Assembly (NCBI GenBank): GCA_035650275.1
Contig: DASRHY010000077.1
Location: forward strand, 16,319-80,318
Source: DASRHY01 sp035650275
Lineage (GTDB): Bacteria > Actinomycetota > Actinomycetes > Propionibacteriales > Kribbellaceae
Length of the DNA stretch: 64,000 nucleotides
Reading direction: 5' to 3'
Shown here: piece after piece, positions 12,096 to 22,193 of the stretch
Numbering within the stretch: position 1 is the stretch's first letter
Layout of the letters: each line of letters begins with the position of its first letter
Translations under genes and position numbers: made by a program
The notes under the pieces: model-generated
What the model saw: the letters and a program-made list of their open reading frames with translations, nothing else
Database searches by the model: none
What the model was told of the DNA's origin: nothing

Positions 12096-12977
12096 ATGAA
12101 ACTCGCACTCGACCCGTACATGTTCCGCCGTACGCCGCTGCTGGAGCTGCCCGGCCTGGTCGCCGAGCTCGGCTACCAGTGGATCGAGCTGTCGCCGCGG
12201 GAGGACTTCCTGCCGTTCTTCAACCACGCCCGCGTGAACGACACGACCGTGGCGGCGTTTCGTAAGGAGCTGTCCGCGGCCGGTGTCGGCATCGCGTCGG
12301 TACTGCCGCTGTACAGGTGGTCGGGACCGGACGAGGACGACCGGCAGGCCGCGGTCCGCTACTGGAAGCGGGCGATCCGGATCACCGCGGACCTCGGGGT
12401 GGACACGATGAACTCCGAGTTCAACGGCCGGCCCGAGCAAGCCGCGCGCAGCGAGTCGCAGTTCTGGCGCTCGATGGAAGAACTGCTGCCGGTGTTCGAG
12501 TCCGAGGGCGTCAAGCTGGTGCTCGAGCCGCACCCCGACGACTTCGAAGAGGACGGCAGGGCCGCGGTGGATCTGATCCGAGGCATCAACAGCCCGCTGG
12601 TCAGCTTCCTGTACTGCGCGCCGCACACCTTCCACATGGGCAACGACGCCAAGGGCATCATCGAGTACGCCGGTGACCTGCTCACCAACATCCACGTCGC
12701 GGACTCCTTCGACCACAACGGGTCGTCGGGTCTGCGCTACATCGTGAACCCGCCGGGCTCGACCGTCCGGGTGCACCAGCACCTCGACATCGGCCAGGGC
12801 GAGGTCGACTTCGGCGAGCTGTTCTCCTGCCTCGAGGCCGCGGGCTTCGACGGAACGGTGACGACCTGCGTCTTCGCCTGGGAGGAACGCGCCCGCGAGT
12901 CCGGCACCTTCATGCGGGACACGATCACTGAATACCTGTCGGGCTGGTCGACGCCGCCCACCTACGTCTCCCCGTAA
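12096..12977 (+). CDS. iolH: IolH protein, TIM-barrel sugar isomerase/epimerase
   Basis: This 293-aa protein is recognisable as IolH. Landmarks are LDPYMFRRTPLLELP at the start, IELSPREDFLPFF, YRWSGP, VDTMNSEFNGRPE, LEPHPDDF, CAPHTFHMGND and CVFAWEERARESGTFM. IolH belongs to the AP-endonuclease-2 TIM-barrel family. Its exact reaction in inositol metabolism is not settled. It lies 12 bp after iolG and just before mmsA, in the same transcription unit. Confidence 0.9.
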   Translation: MKLALDPYMFRRTPLLELPGLVAELGYQWIELSPREDFLPFFNHARVNDTTVAAFRKELSAAGVGIASVLPLYRWSGPDEDDRQAAVRYWKRAIRITADLGVDTMNSEFNGRPEQAARSESQFWRSMEELLPVFESEGVKLVLEPHPDDFEEDGRAAVDLIRGINSPLVSFLYCAPHTFHMGNDAKGIIEYAGDLLTNIHVADSFDHNGSSGLRYIVNPPGSTVRVHQHLDIGQGEVDFGELFSCLEAAGFDGTVTTCVFAWEERARESGTFMRDTITEYLSGWSTPPTYVSP

Positions 12978-13005
12978 CACCCATCGCAGTCGAAGAGGAA
13001 CCATC

Positions 13006-14508
<1,503 letters not shown>

Positions 14509-14519
14509 GCCCAGGGACA

Positions 14520-15307
14520 GAGCCCGGGGCACGGCGCGCACCCGGTTCGTGGCCGTTGCCAGTCGCGATGCCGGCCGGGCGCGGCAGTTCGCGGACGAGT
14601 GCGGGCTGGAGCTGAGCTTCGGCTCGTACGAAGAGCTGCTGGCCAGCGAAAAGGTCGACGCGGTGTACGTCGCGTTGCCGGTCGCTCTGCACGCGGACGC
14701 TGCTGGCGCGCCGGCTGGTCGCGGACGGCGCGATCGGGCGGCTGACCACGGTCGGCGCGGCGCTGAGCGTGAGCGTCGGCACCGGCGACATCCGGCGCTC
14801 GCGCGCACTCGGCGGTGGTGCACTGCTGGACCTCGGCTGCTACTGCCTCAGTGCGCTCCTGATGTTCGCCGGTTCGCCGCAGCGGGTGTACGCCGAGCAG
14901 GTGGTCGATACCGATGGTGACGGCGTCGACCTCCGGCTCGCGGCGACGCTGCGGATGCCGGACGACGTGCTTGCACAGTTCGACGTCGGCCTCGACCTGC
15001 CTCGCCGCGACGAGCTCGAGATCATCGGCACCGCCGGGAAGATCGTGGTCGGCGACCCGTGGATCTGCCGGGACGCGTCGAGCTGGTCCGGGACGGTCAG
15101 GCCGAGCAACAGGCCGTTGACCCGGACGCGGCGTACGGCCTGACCGGCGCCGAGGCCGACGTGTACCGGATCGAGCTGGACACGGCGTCCGCGGTGATCC
15201 GCGGCGAGCGTGATCCCGATTTCGGCCGGGCGGACGCGGTCGAGCTGGCCCGGGTGCTCGAGCTGGTTCGCTGGTCTGCCGAGTCCGGTCTGCCGGTCAC
15301 GCCGTAG
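14520..15307 (+). pseudogene. decayed Gfo/Idh/MocA oxidoreductase
   Basis: Three pieces of one dehydrogenase appear in changing frames. Piece 1 (about 14545-14700) reads FVAVASRDAGRARQFADECG through VALPVALHAD. Piece 2 (about 14700-15065) reads LLARRLVADGAIGRL, GGGALLDLGCYCLSALL and the C-terminal barrel. Piece 3 (about 15065-15307) reads ELVRDGQAEQ through LELVRWSAESGLPVTP. The N-terminal GxGxxG strand is missing. The segment that should hold the EKP motif is deleted between pieces 1 and 2. A frame change separates pieces 2 and 3. There is no start codon or ribosome site. The end overlaps the convergent LacI gene by 11 bp. Confidence 0.85.
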
Positions 15308-16334
15308 CGGCGGGTCCGGTGCTGCCGCGGACCACGAGGTGCGGTGTCAGCACGAACTCCTCGGCTGCGCCGCGGCCGTTCTCGAGCCGGTCGGCCGCGA
15401 CCTGGACGGCGTGCGCGGCGAGCTGTTCGGCGTCCTGGTCGACCGAGGTCAGGTCGATGTGCGCGAGCCGCGCCAGCGTGCTGTTGTCGTACCCGACGAT
15501 GGACACCTGCTCCGGTACGCCGACGCCTGCCCGGCTGAACGCGTCCTGCAGACCGACCGCGCACATGTCGTTGTACGCGACCACCGCGGTCGGCAGCTCC
15601 GGGGACTCCAGCAGTGCGTGGGCGGCTTGCGCGCCCGCCCGCTCGTCGAGCCCGCCTGGGACGACACGTACCGACCCGGTCAGGCCGTTCCGGCGCATCG
15701 CCGTACGGTAGCCGCGGCGGCGCAGCGACGCGATCGGGCCCTTGCCGGCGTCGACGAACGCGATGTCGCGGTGCCTGAGCCCGACCAGGTGGTCGACGGC
15801 CTGCGCCACACCCAGGTCGTCGGCCGCCCGCACCACGTCGATGTCAGCACCGGTCTGCTTGCCGATGACGACGACCGGCAGCTGCCGGCTGAGCGCGCCC
15901 AGCTGTGAGACCGAGACGGCCGGCCCGAGCAGGATGACCGCCTCGCAGCGGAAGTCCAGCAGCGCGTCGACGGCCCGTCGTTCGTCTCGGCCGGCGGTCA
16001 CCGTGCTCAGCACCAGGTCGTAGCCGCGTCCCTCACTGGCCTGGTGGAGGTCCTCGACCAGCTCCGCGTGGAACGGGCTGCGGATGTCGAGCATGACGCC
16101 GAGCAGCCGGGTGCGCCGGCGGGCGAGCAGGCGAGCGGTCCGGTCCGGCCGGTAACCGAGCCGGTCGGCCGCCTCCCGGACCCGGCGCCGGGTCTCTTCG
16201 CTCGGCCCCGGCCGGTCGCTCAGTGCCAGCGAGACCGACGACGGGGACATCCCGATCGCGGCCGCCACGTCCTCCAGCCGGAGCCGCCGGGCGCGCGTGC
16301 CGTCGGCGTCCAGAGGTTGATCGCGAGTGGCCAC
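15297..16334 (-). CDS. LacI-family transcriptional regulator
   Basis: This 345-aa repressor has an N-terminal HTH (RLEDVAAAIGMSPSSVSLALSDRPG, about residues 15-39) followed by a periplasmic-binding-protein-like sensor domain ending in VSIVGYDNSTLARLAHIDLTSV. The start is a GTG at 16334 with AGGAG about 7 bp upstream. A longer in-frame upstream reading crosses the operator region and is rejected. It is divergent from the dehydrogenase/isomerase pair at 16461-18663, which it probably represses through the palindrome at 16399. Confidence 0.92.
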   Translation of the reverse strand: MATRDQPLDADGTRARRLRLEDVAAAIGMSPSSVSLALSDRPGPSEETRRRVREAADRLGYRPDRTARLLARRRTRLLGVMLDIRSPFHAELVEDLHQASEGRGYDLVLSTVTAGRDERRAVDALLDFRCEAVILLGPAVSVSQLGALSRQLPVVVIGKQTGADIDVVRAADDLGVAQAVDHLVGLRHRDIAFVDAGKGPIASLRRRGYRTAMRRNGLTGSVRVVPGGLDERAGAQAAHALLESPELPTAVVAYNDMCAVGLQDAFSRAGVGVPEQVSIVGYDNSTLARLAHIDLTSVDQDAEQLAAHAVQVAADRLENGRGAAEEFVLTPHLVVRGSTGPAATA

Positions 16335-16361
16335 GGAATCTCCTGGCGTGGTGTCGAGCTC

Positions 16362-16390
16362 TTGACAGGCGCTTGTCTCGGAAGGATAGT
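16362..16390 (+). promoter_or_regulatory. sigma-70-type promoter for the dehydrogenase/isomerase pair
   Basis: A consensus -35 TTGACA (16362-16367) is followed by a 17-bp spacer and a -10-like GATAGT (16385-16390). An imperfect palindrome GACAGGC/GCTTGTC (16364-16377) overlaps the -35. Confidence 0.6.
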
Positions 16391-16398
16391 ACAGGGAA

Positions 16399-16412
16399 TT
16401 CAAGCGCTTGAA
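16399..16412. promoter_or_regulatory. LacI-type operator TTCAAGCGCTTGAA
   Basis: This is a perfect 14-bp palindrome with the central CG typical of LacI-family sites. It starts 8 bp after the -10 of the plus-strand promoter, where bound repressor would block initiation. It lies between the divergent LacI gene and its presumed target. Confidence 0.72.
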
Positions 16413-16460
16413 ATCCAAGCAGCGCAGGGGACCTAGTCCGTCGGCAGCCGAGGAGCAACC

Positions 16461-17639
16461 ATGTCGTCTTCGTCCATCGGGGTGGCCGTGATCGGCGCGG
16501 GCATGGCAGGTCGCGCGCACGTGGCGGGGTACCGCGCCGCAACCGCGATCCACGGCGCCGGTCTGCCGGAGGTGCGGTTCGTCGCCGTCGGCGACGTCAA
16601 CGCCACCGTCGCGAAGGAGACCGCGAACCGGTTCGGCTACCAGCGTGCCGAGTCGAGCTGGCAGGCCATCGCCGACGCGCCGGACATCGACGTCGTCAGC
16701 GTCGTCGTCGCCAACACGCTGCACCGCGAGATCGTCGAGGGCCTACTCGCGGCCGGCAAGCACGTGCTCTGCGAGAAGCCGCTCGCGCCGAGTGTCGAGG
16801 ATGCCGAGGCGATGGTGGCCGCGGCCCGGGCAGCCGAGCGGCAGGCCGCGACCGGCTTCACCTTCCGCCGCTCGCCGGCGATCAACGCCATCCGCGCACA
16901 GCTCGAGTCCGGCGTGATCGGCCGTCCGCTGCACCTCGACGGTCACTACTGGTGCGACTACGGCTGCGACCCTAACGCCCCGATGAGCTGGCGGTACAAG
17001 GGCGGGCCGGGAAGCGGCGCGCTCGCCGACATCGGCGCGCACCTGGTCGACCTGGCGGAGTTCCTCTGCGGGCCGATCGAGTCCGTCAGCGGAGCGGTGC
17101 TGGCGACGTACATCACCGAGCGGCACCTCCCGGTCGGTGCCGTCGTGGGGCACGCTCTGGCCGCGGTCAGCGAGGAGGCCGAGCCGGTCGAGAACGAGGA
17201 CCTGGTCAGCTTCACCGCGCGGTTCGCGTCGGGCGCCACCGCGACGCTGTCGGCCTCCCGGACGGCGTACGGGCACCCGAACGGGCTCGGTTTCGAGATC
17301 TTCGCCGAGACCGGTGCCGCGACGTTCGACCTCGCCCGCGCATCCGAGTTCGGCTTCGTCGACCACAGCGCCCCGCACGCCACGAACGGCTACCGCCAGG
17401 TCCTGGTCGGTCCGGACCACCCCTACATCACCGGTGGGCTGCCGATGGACTTCCCGGGCGTCGGCCACGGCCAGAACGACCTGTTCGCGTTCCAGGCGAG
17501 GGCGTTCCTGGGCCAGGTGGCCGGCATCGAGGGACTGCCGCCCTGCCCGACCTTCGAGGACGGCCTGCGCAACCTGCGACTGCTCGGAGCTGTCGTCCAG
17601 TCCGCGGAGGCCGGCGGCGCAGCCGTCTCCGTCAGCTAG
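16461..17639 (+). CDS. Gfo/Idh/MocA family oxidoreductase
   Basis: This 392-aa NAD(P)-dependent sugar/cyclitol dehydrogenase has Rossmann motif GVAVIGAGMAG at about 7-17, CEKPLAP with the EKP triad at 105-107, and GALADIGAHLVDLAEFL supplying the Asp/His pair. It is longer than the IolG-type enzymes here. A GAGGAGC site precedes the ATG. The TIM-barrel isomerase 28 bp downstream is probably its partner. The substrate is unknown, and the divergent LacI suggests induction by it. Confidence 0.9.
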   Translation: MSSSSIGVAVIGAGMAGRAHVAGYRAATAIHGAGLPEVRFVAVGDVNATVAKETANRFGYQRAESSWQAIADAPDIDVVSVVVANTLHREIVEGLLAAGKHVLCEKPLAPSVEDAEAMVAAARAAERQAATGFTFRRSPAINAIRAQLESGVIGRPLHLDGHYWCDYGCDPNAPMSWRYKGGPGSGALADIGAHLVDLAEFLCGPIESVSGAVLATYITERHLPVGAVVGHALAAVSEEAEPVENEDLVSFTARFASGATATLSASRTAYGHPNGLGFEIFAETGAATFDLARASEFGFVDHSAPHATNGYRQVLVGPDHPYITGGLPMDFPGVGHGQNDLFAFQARAFLGQVAGIEGLPPCPTFEDGLRNLRLLGAVVQSAEAGGAAVSVS

Positions 17640-17667
17640 CTCGACCCACAGACCGGAAGGACACACC

Positions 17668-18663
17668 GTGAAGCTCGGCGCCTACACCGCATGCCTGCAC
17701 GACAAGCCGATCGCCGACGCACTCAAGATCCTGCGTGAGATGGGGCTGGACAGTGCGGAGATCAACTCGGGCGGGTTCCTGCCCGCGCCGCACCTGCCGA
17801 TCGAGCAGATCCGGGCCGGCCAGACCGCCCGGGACGACTACCTGGGCCTCTTCGAGTCCAGCGGTGTGGCCCTGACCGCGCTGAACTGCAACGGCAACCC
17901 GCTGCACCCTGACCCCGGGATCCGGCAGAAGCACGCCCAGGACGTTCGCGACGCCATCGAGCTCGCCGCACTGCTCGGCGTGAAGCGGGTGGTCACGATG
18001 TCCGGGCTGCCGGAGGCGCATGCCGGTGGCAGCGCGCCGTCGTGGACGGTGCTGCCGTGGGTCAGCGTCTACCTGGACGCCCGCGACTACCAGTGGAACG
18101 AGGTCGCGATCCCGTTCTGGAAGGACATCCAGGCCCGGGCCGCCGATGCCGACGTCAAGGTCTGCATCGAGATGCACCCGCACAACGTGGTCTACAACCC
18201 GGCCACGATGGTGCGGCTCGCCGAGGAGATCAACGCCACCCACGTCGGTGCCGAGATGGACCCCAGCCACCTGTTCTGGCAGGGCATCGACCCGGTTGCC
18301 GCACTGGACAGCCTCGGCGGCCTCGTCTACAACGCCGCGGCCAAGGACACCCGGATCAACGAGGCGGCCAAGGTCAACGGCGTGCTCGACGACCGGTTCG
18401 GCCGGATGCTGCCCACCGACCCCGGCGCGCTCGGGCTCGGTGGCACGGAGACCCTCAGCCGGTGGCCGGAGAACTCGTCGTGGGACTTCGTCGCGGTCGG
18501 CCGGGGACACGATGTCGCGTTCTGGACCGAGTTCCTCCGGGCGATCCAGCGGATCGACCCGGAGATGGCGGTCAACATCGAGCACGAGGACCAGGAGCTC
18601 GACCAGCTGGAGGGCCTGGAGTCCGCCGCCAAGACCCTCCTCGCCGCCCAGGCCGCCCTGTAA
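17668..18663 (+). CDS. sugar phosphate isomerase/epimerase family protein
   Basis: This 331-aa AP-endonuclease-2-type TIM barrel has metal-ligand-like landmarks CIEMHPHN, GAEMDPSHLFWQGID and VNIEHEDQELDQ. The last of these is common in isomerases paired with Gfo/Idh/MocA dehydrogenases. The start is GTG with GGAAGG (17654-17660) upstream. It probably isomerises or epimerises the keto product of the dehydrogenase upstream, an inference from pairing. The substrate is unassigned. Confidence 0.88.
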   Translation: MKLGAYTACLHDKPIADALKILREMGLDSAEINSGGFLPAPHLPIEQIRAGQTARDDYLGLFESSGVALTALNCNGNPLHPDPGIRQKHAQDVRDAIELAALLGVKRVVTMSGLPEAHAGGSAPSWTVLPWVSVYLDARDYQWNEVAIPFWKDIQARAADADVKVCIEMHPHNVVYNPATMVRLAEEINATHVGAEMDPSHLFWQGIDPVAALDSLGGLVYNAAAKDTRINEAAKVNGVLDDRFGRMLPTDPGALGLGGTETLSRWPENSSWDFVAVGRGHDVAFWTEFLRAIQRIDPEMAVNIEHEDQELDQLEGLESAAKTLLAAQAAL

Positions 18664-18671
18664 GTGCCAGC

Positions 18672-18725
18672 GTGTGCGCGAATCGCCATACGGGAGCGCT
18701 CTCCCTTGGCGATTCGCGAACACAC
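18672..18725. repeat. inverted repeat family copy 1 (probable bidirectional terminator)
   Basis: The left arm is 18672-18688 and the right arm TGGCGATTCGCGAACACAC is 18707-18725. The arms match except for a TT missing from the left arm. An inner stem GGGAG/CTCCC (18692-18696 and 18701-18705) tops the structure. It fills the gap between two convergent genes. A second copy of the same arm sequence lies at 43731-43786. Confidence 0.75.
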
Positions 18726-18734
18726 AGAGGTGGT

Positions 18735-19886
18735 TCAGCGGCGGGCGGCGTGGTCCGCCAGGGCGGTCTCGAGACGGGCGGCGGGCCAGCGGTCCGCCAC
18801 CGCCTGGCGGAGGACGTCGGCCTGGGACGGCGGGGCGAGACCGCCGATCGGCTGGTCCAGGTCCAGGTCGGTCGGGAACGCGTACCCCTCCGCGCTTGCC
18901 GCGATCACGTGCTCGCGGGCAGCCGGGTCGTCCATGGCGAGCAGCTCGGGGTAGAGCGCCAGGCACATCGCGGCCCGGTCGACCGACTCCATCGCCCGGC
19001 CGAAGGCGGACGAGATCTGTAGCAGGTTCGCCATCCGCCGGATGTCCGCCGAGTGGTTCGACCCCGCCGCGTGGAACAGCGCCGGGTTGAAGAACACCGC
19101 GTCGCCCTTGGCCAGCGGCAGCTGCACGTGGTGCTCGGTGAAGTGCGCGGCGAACTCGGGCCGGCGGTAGGCCAGGTACCCCGGCTCGTACCTGTGCGAG
19201 TGCGGCAGGTACAGCGTCGGTCCGCTCTGCACCGGCATGTCGCAGTGCGCGACTGCGCCCTGCAGGGTGAGCACCGGTGACAACCGGTGCACATGTGCCG
19301 GGTACGACGCGGCCACCTCGTCGGACTGGAAGCCGAGGTGGTAGTCGCGGTGCACGGTCTGGCCCTCGCCGCCGGGGTTCACCACGTTGACCTGTGAGGT
19401 GACCTGGTACGCCGGGCCCAGCCAGGCGGTCGCGATCAGCGCGAGCAGGTCGTTGGCGTAGTACGCCGCGAACGCCGCCGGGTCCCGCAGCGCCAGCTTC
19501 TGCAGGGCGTTCCAGACCCGGTCGTTGGCGCCCGGCTTGGCGAAGTGGTCGCCGGCCGCGCCACCCGCCGCCCGCTGGTCCGCGATCATCGCCTCGAACG
19601 CCGCTGTGACCGCGTCGACAGCGGGCGCGGCGAAGGCGCCGGACAGCACCACGATGCCCGGGCCGTCGCTCAGCGCCCGGGCCAGTTCGGCCTGGACGTC
19701 CCGCGGATCGGATGCGGCCCGCAGCCGCGCGGCGTCGTACACGAGCACCTCGTGGTCGACCTGCGAGGCATACGGATAGTCGGCGGGGTCGGTGCGCTCG
19801 GCGACGACGGTCAGCAGGTCCTCCAGCCGGCAGTCCGCAGGCCGCAGCCAGACCTGGGCTGTGGGTGAGGTCGGAAGTGTGGTCAT
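18735..19886 (-). CDS. phytanoyl-CoA dioxygenase (PhyH) family protein
   Basis: This 383-aa non-haem Fe(II)/2-oxoglutarate oxygenase has the iron facial triad His179-x-Asp181 (TVHRDYH) and His272 (NPALFHAAGSNHS), with Arg283/284 (DIRRM) positioned to bind 2-oxoglutarate. The start is taken as the ATG at 19886 (MTTLPTSPTAQVWLR). An in-frame extension upstream lacks a ribosome site and runs into the regulator's promoter. It is divergent from the LacI gene at 19981, which is probably its regulator. The substrate is unknown, and hydroxylation of a small metabolite is the family norm. Confidence 0.85.
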   Translation of the reverse strand: MTTLPTSPTAQVWLRPADCRLEDLLTVVAERTDPADYPYASQVDHEVLVYDAARLRAASDPRDVQAELARALSDGPGIVVLSGAFAAPAVDAVTAAFEAMIADQRAAGGAAGDHFAKPGANDRVWNALQKLALRDPAAFAAYYANDLLALIATAWLGPAYQVTSQVNVVNPGGEGQTVHRDYHLGFQSDEVAASYPAHVHRLSPVLTLQGAVAHCDMPVQSGPTLYLPHSHRYEPGYLAYRRPEFAAHFTEHHVQLPLAKGDAVFFNPALFHAAGSNHSADIRRMANLLQISSAFGRAMESVDRAAMCLALYPELLAMDDPAAREHVIAASAEGYAFPTDLDLDQPIGGLAPPSQADVLRQAVADRWPAARLETALADHAARR

Positions 19887-19931
19887 GCCCCTAGCCTGGA
19901 ACCACGATGACGGTCCGGCCACACCCCGAAC

Positions 19932-19966
19932 CCGTCAAAAACCCGTCAAGTCCGTCAGGTCCGTCA
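19932..19966. promoter_or_regulatory. four CCGTCA direct repeats in divergent promoter
   Basis: CCGTCA occurs at 19932, 19943, 19952 and 19961, a spacing of 11, 9 and 9 bp. The array lies between the PhyH-like gene and the LacI gene. It could be a multi-site operator in the shared promoter. Confidence 0.4.
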
Positions 19967-19980
19967 GCAACGGAGGCCGC

Positions 19981-21009
19981 GTGGGACGTCCGTACCGGGT
20001 CCGCGACATCGCCGTCCAGGCCGGCCTGAGCGAGACCACCGTCGACCGGGTGCTGAACCGGCGTGGCAGTGTCAGCATCCGGGCGACCCGTCAGGTCGAG
20101 CAGGCGATCCGCGACCTGGACCGGCAGCAGGAACAGCTCCGGCTGGGTGGCCGGACATTCATCGTCGACCTGGTCATGCAGGCGCCGGAGCGGTTCAGCG
20201 GCGCCGTCCGGAGCGCGCTCGAGGCCGAGCTTCCGGCGCTGCGGCCGGCGGTGATCCGCTGCCGCTTCCACCTGCGCGAGGCGGGCGGGATCGACGACCT
20301 GGTCGGTGTGCTGGACCGGATCGGGTCCCGCGGCTCGCACGGCGTGGTGCTGAAGGCGCCGGACGTGCCCGAGGTGGCCGAGGCGGTCGACCGGCTGGTC
20401 GCGGCCGGGATCCCGGTGGTGACGCTGGTGACCGACGTGCCGGGCAGCCGGCGGCTGGCGTATGTCGGGATCGACAACCGTGCCGCCGGCGCCACCGCGG
20501 CGTACCTGATCGACAGCTGGTTGGGCGAACGGCCGGGCAACGTGCTGGTCACCCTGAGCCGGAACGAGTTCCGCGGTGAGGAGGAGCGCGAGATGGGCTT
20601 CCGGGCGGCGATGCGGCAGCGGGCCCCGCACCGCACGCTGGTCGAGCTGACCGACACCGACGGGCTGGACGAGACCGTCCGGGCGATGGCGCAGGCGGCG
20701 CTGCGTGGCGACCCGGACCTGTGTGCCGTGTACTCGATCGGCGGCGGCAACCTGGCGACGGTCGGGGCGTTCGAGGACCTGGACCGGGAGTGCCGGGTGT
20801 TCGTCGCGCATGACCTGGACGACGACAACCGGCGGCTGCTGCGGGCCGGCCGGGTGTCCGCGGTGCTGCACCACGATCTCGCCGACGACGTACGGCGCGT
20901 GTGCCGCGCGATCCTGCAGGCGCACGGCGCACTACCGGGCGCGCCGCACACGCTGCCGTCGAACGTCCAGGTGGTGACGCCCTACAACGTGCCGGTCAGG
21001 CTTCCTTAG
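19981..21009 (+). CDS. LacI-family transcriptional regulator
   Basis: This 342-aa protein has HTH RVRDIAVQAGLSETTVDRVLNRRG at about residues 6-29 and a sugar-binding sensor domain (DGVxP-type lobes, VVTLVTDVPGSRRLAYVGIDN, TLSRNEFRGEEEREMGFR). That last stretch resembles sensor domains of ribose-type regulators. The start chosen is GTG with GGAGG (19972-19976) 4 bp upstream. It is divergent from the PhyH-like oxygenase and overlaps the convergent LacI gene by 14 bp at the 3' end. Confidence 0.9.
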   Translation: MGRPYRVRDIAVQAGLSETTVDRVLNRRGSVSIRATRQVEQAIRDLDRQQEQLRLGGRTFIVDLVMQAPERFSGAVRSALEAELPALRPAVIRCRFHLREAGGIDDLVGVLDRIGSRGSHGVVLKAPDVPEVAEAVDRLVAAGIPVVTLVTDVPGSRRLAYVGIDNRAAGATAAYLIDSWLGERPGNVLVTLSRNEFRGEEEREMGFRAAMRQRAPHRTLVELTDTDGLDETVRAMAQAALRGDPDLCAVYSIGGGNLATVGAFEDLDRECRVFVAHDLDDDNRRLLRAGRVSAVLHHDLADDVRRVCRAILQAHGALPGAPHTLPSNVQVVTPYNVPVRLP

Positions 21010-22015
21010 GCGCGGCCGTGGTGCCCCGCACGACCAGCGAGGGCGGTACGACGAGCTCGTCGTCGGCGAAGACATCACCGTCCAGCCGGGCCACCGCACG
21101 GCCGACGGCCAGCTCCGCGAGCCGCTTCGGGTCCTGCCCGATCGTGGTCAGGTCGACGTGCGAGAGCCCGGCCAGGTTGCTGTCGTCGTACCCGACCACC
21201 GACATCTCACCGGGGACGTCGCGGCCGGCCTTGCGGAGCGTGTCCAGCATTCCGATCGCGCACTTGTCGTTGAAGGCGGCGACGGCCGTGGTGCGCGGCG
21301 CCTCACGCAGAATCCGCTTCGCGGCGGCGACTCCGTCGTCCTCGGTCAGCCCGCCGCCGACCACCCAGATGTGCTCGCTCATCCCGGCCCGCCGCATCGC
21401 GGTCTTGTACCCGACCCGGCGCTCGGCCGCTCCCGGGGCGCGGCCGCCGTCCACGTGCACGATCCGCCGGTGGCCGAGCGAGACCAGATGCTCGACCGCC
21501 TGACGCAGGCCGTCGCTGTCGTCGCTGCGCACCACGTCGACGCCGTCCGCGGTCACCTTCCGCGCCACCACCACGGTCGGCATCGCCGCGGCCAGCTCGG
21601 CGAGCGCCTTCGCCCGCTGGTCCGGCCCGAGCAGGATCAGGCCCTCGCAGCGGTAGTCCAGCAGCGCCTGGATCGCCCGTGGCTCGTCCCGGGTCGGCGC
21701 CACCGCGCTGAGCGCGACGTCGTACCCGGCCAGGTCGGCGGCGGCGTACAGCGCCTCGACCAGGTCGCCGTGGAAGGCGTGCCGGACGCCGTACACGACA
21801 CCGAGCAGCTTGGTGCGCTGCCGGCCGAGCAGCCGGGCCCGGTGGTCCGGGCGGTAGTCCAGCTCAGCCGCCGCCTCGAGCACCCGGGCGCGGGTGGTGT
21901 CGCTCGCTCCGGGCGCGTCGCGATACACGATCGATACCAGGGCCCTCGACACTCCCGCCTTGGCCGCTACGTCCTCCATGGTCGGGCGGCGCGATCTGAG
22001 GTCGGGGCCTCTCAC
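20996..22015 (-). CDS. LacI-family transcriptional regulator
   Basis: This 339-aa repressor has HTH TMEDVAAKAGVSRALVSIVYRD near residues 11-32. The sensor domain ends with MSVVGYDDSNLAGLSHVDLTTIGQ. The GTG start at 22015 is the best in-frame choice. The nearest GGAGAG is about 13 bp upstream, so the exact start is uncertain. It is divergent from the IolG-like gene at 22194, with two identical palindromes between them, and it shares its sensor design with the LacI protein at 15297. Confidence 0.9.
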   Translation of the reverse strand: MRGPDLRSRRPTMEDVAAKAGVSRALVSIVYRDAPGASDTTRARVLEAAAELDYRPDHRARLLGRQRTKLLGVVYGVRHAFHGDLVEALYAAADLAGYDVALSAVAPTRDEPRAIQALLDYRCEGLILLGPDQRAKALAELAAAMPTVVVARKVTADGVDVVRSDDSDGLRQAVEHLVSLGHRRIVHVDGGRAPGAAERRVGYKTAMRRAGMSEHIWVVGGGLTEDDGVAAAKRILREAPRTTAVAAFNDKCAIGMLDTLRKAGRDVPGEMSVVGYDDSNLAGLSHVDLTTIGQDPKRLAELAVGRAVARLDGDVFADDELVVPPSLVVRGTTAAPKEA

Positions 22016-22071
22016 GTCACTCAGTGGTCTCTCCTGCCACTCGTGATTTCCCCGTCGAACCGGACCAAGAG

Positions 22072-22083
22072 TAGAGCGCTCTA
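22072..22083. promoter_or_regulatory. LacI operator, copy 1 (TAGAGCGCTCTA)
   Basis: This is a 12-bp perfect palindrome with the central CG of LacI-type sites. It is 57 bp upstream of the LacI gene start and 69 bp centre-to-centre from a second copy, a geometry that could support DNA looping. Confidence 0.7.
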
Positions 22084-22138
22084 GCAATCTTTGCCAGACC
22101 TCTTGACGAACCGTGGACGCCCGGTGTTCCCTGGCAGG

Positions 22139-22154
22139 ACTAGAGCGCTCTAGT
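22139..22154. promoter_or_regulatory. LacI operator, copy 2 (ACTAGAGCGCTCTAGT)
   Basis: This is a 16-bp perfect palindrome containing the same 12-bp core as copy 1. It is 40 bp upstream of the dehydrogenase gene at 22194. A TTGACG -35-like hexamer (22103-22108) lies between the two operators, but no convincing -10 was found. Confidence 0.72.
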
Positions 22155-22193
22155 AGTTCGGCCATGACACGCAAGCGCCATCGAGAGGACGTT

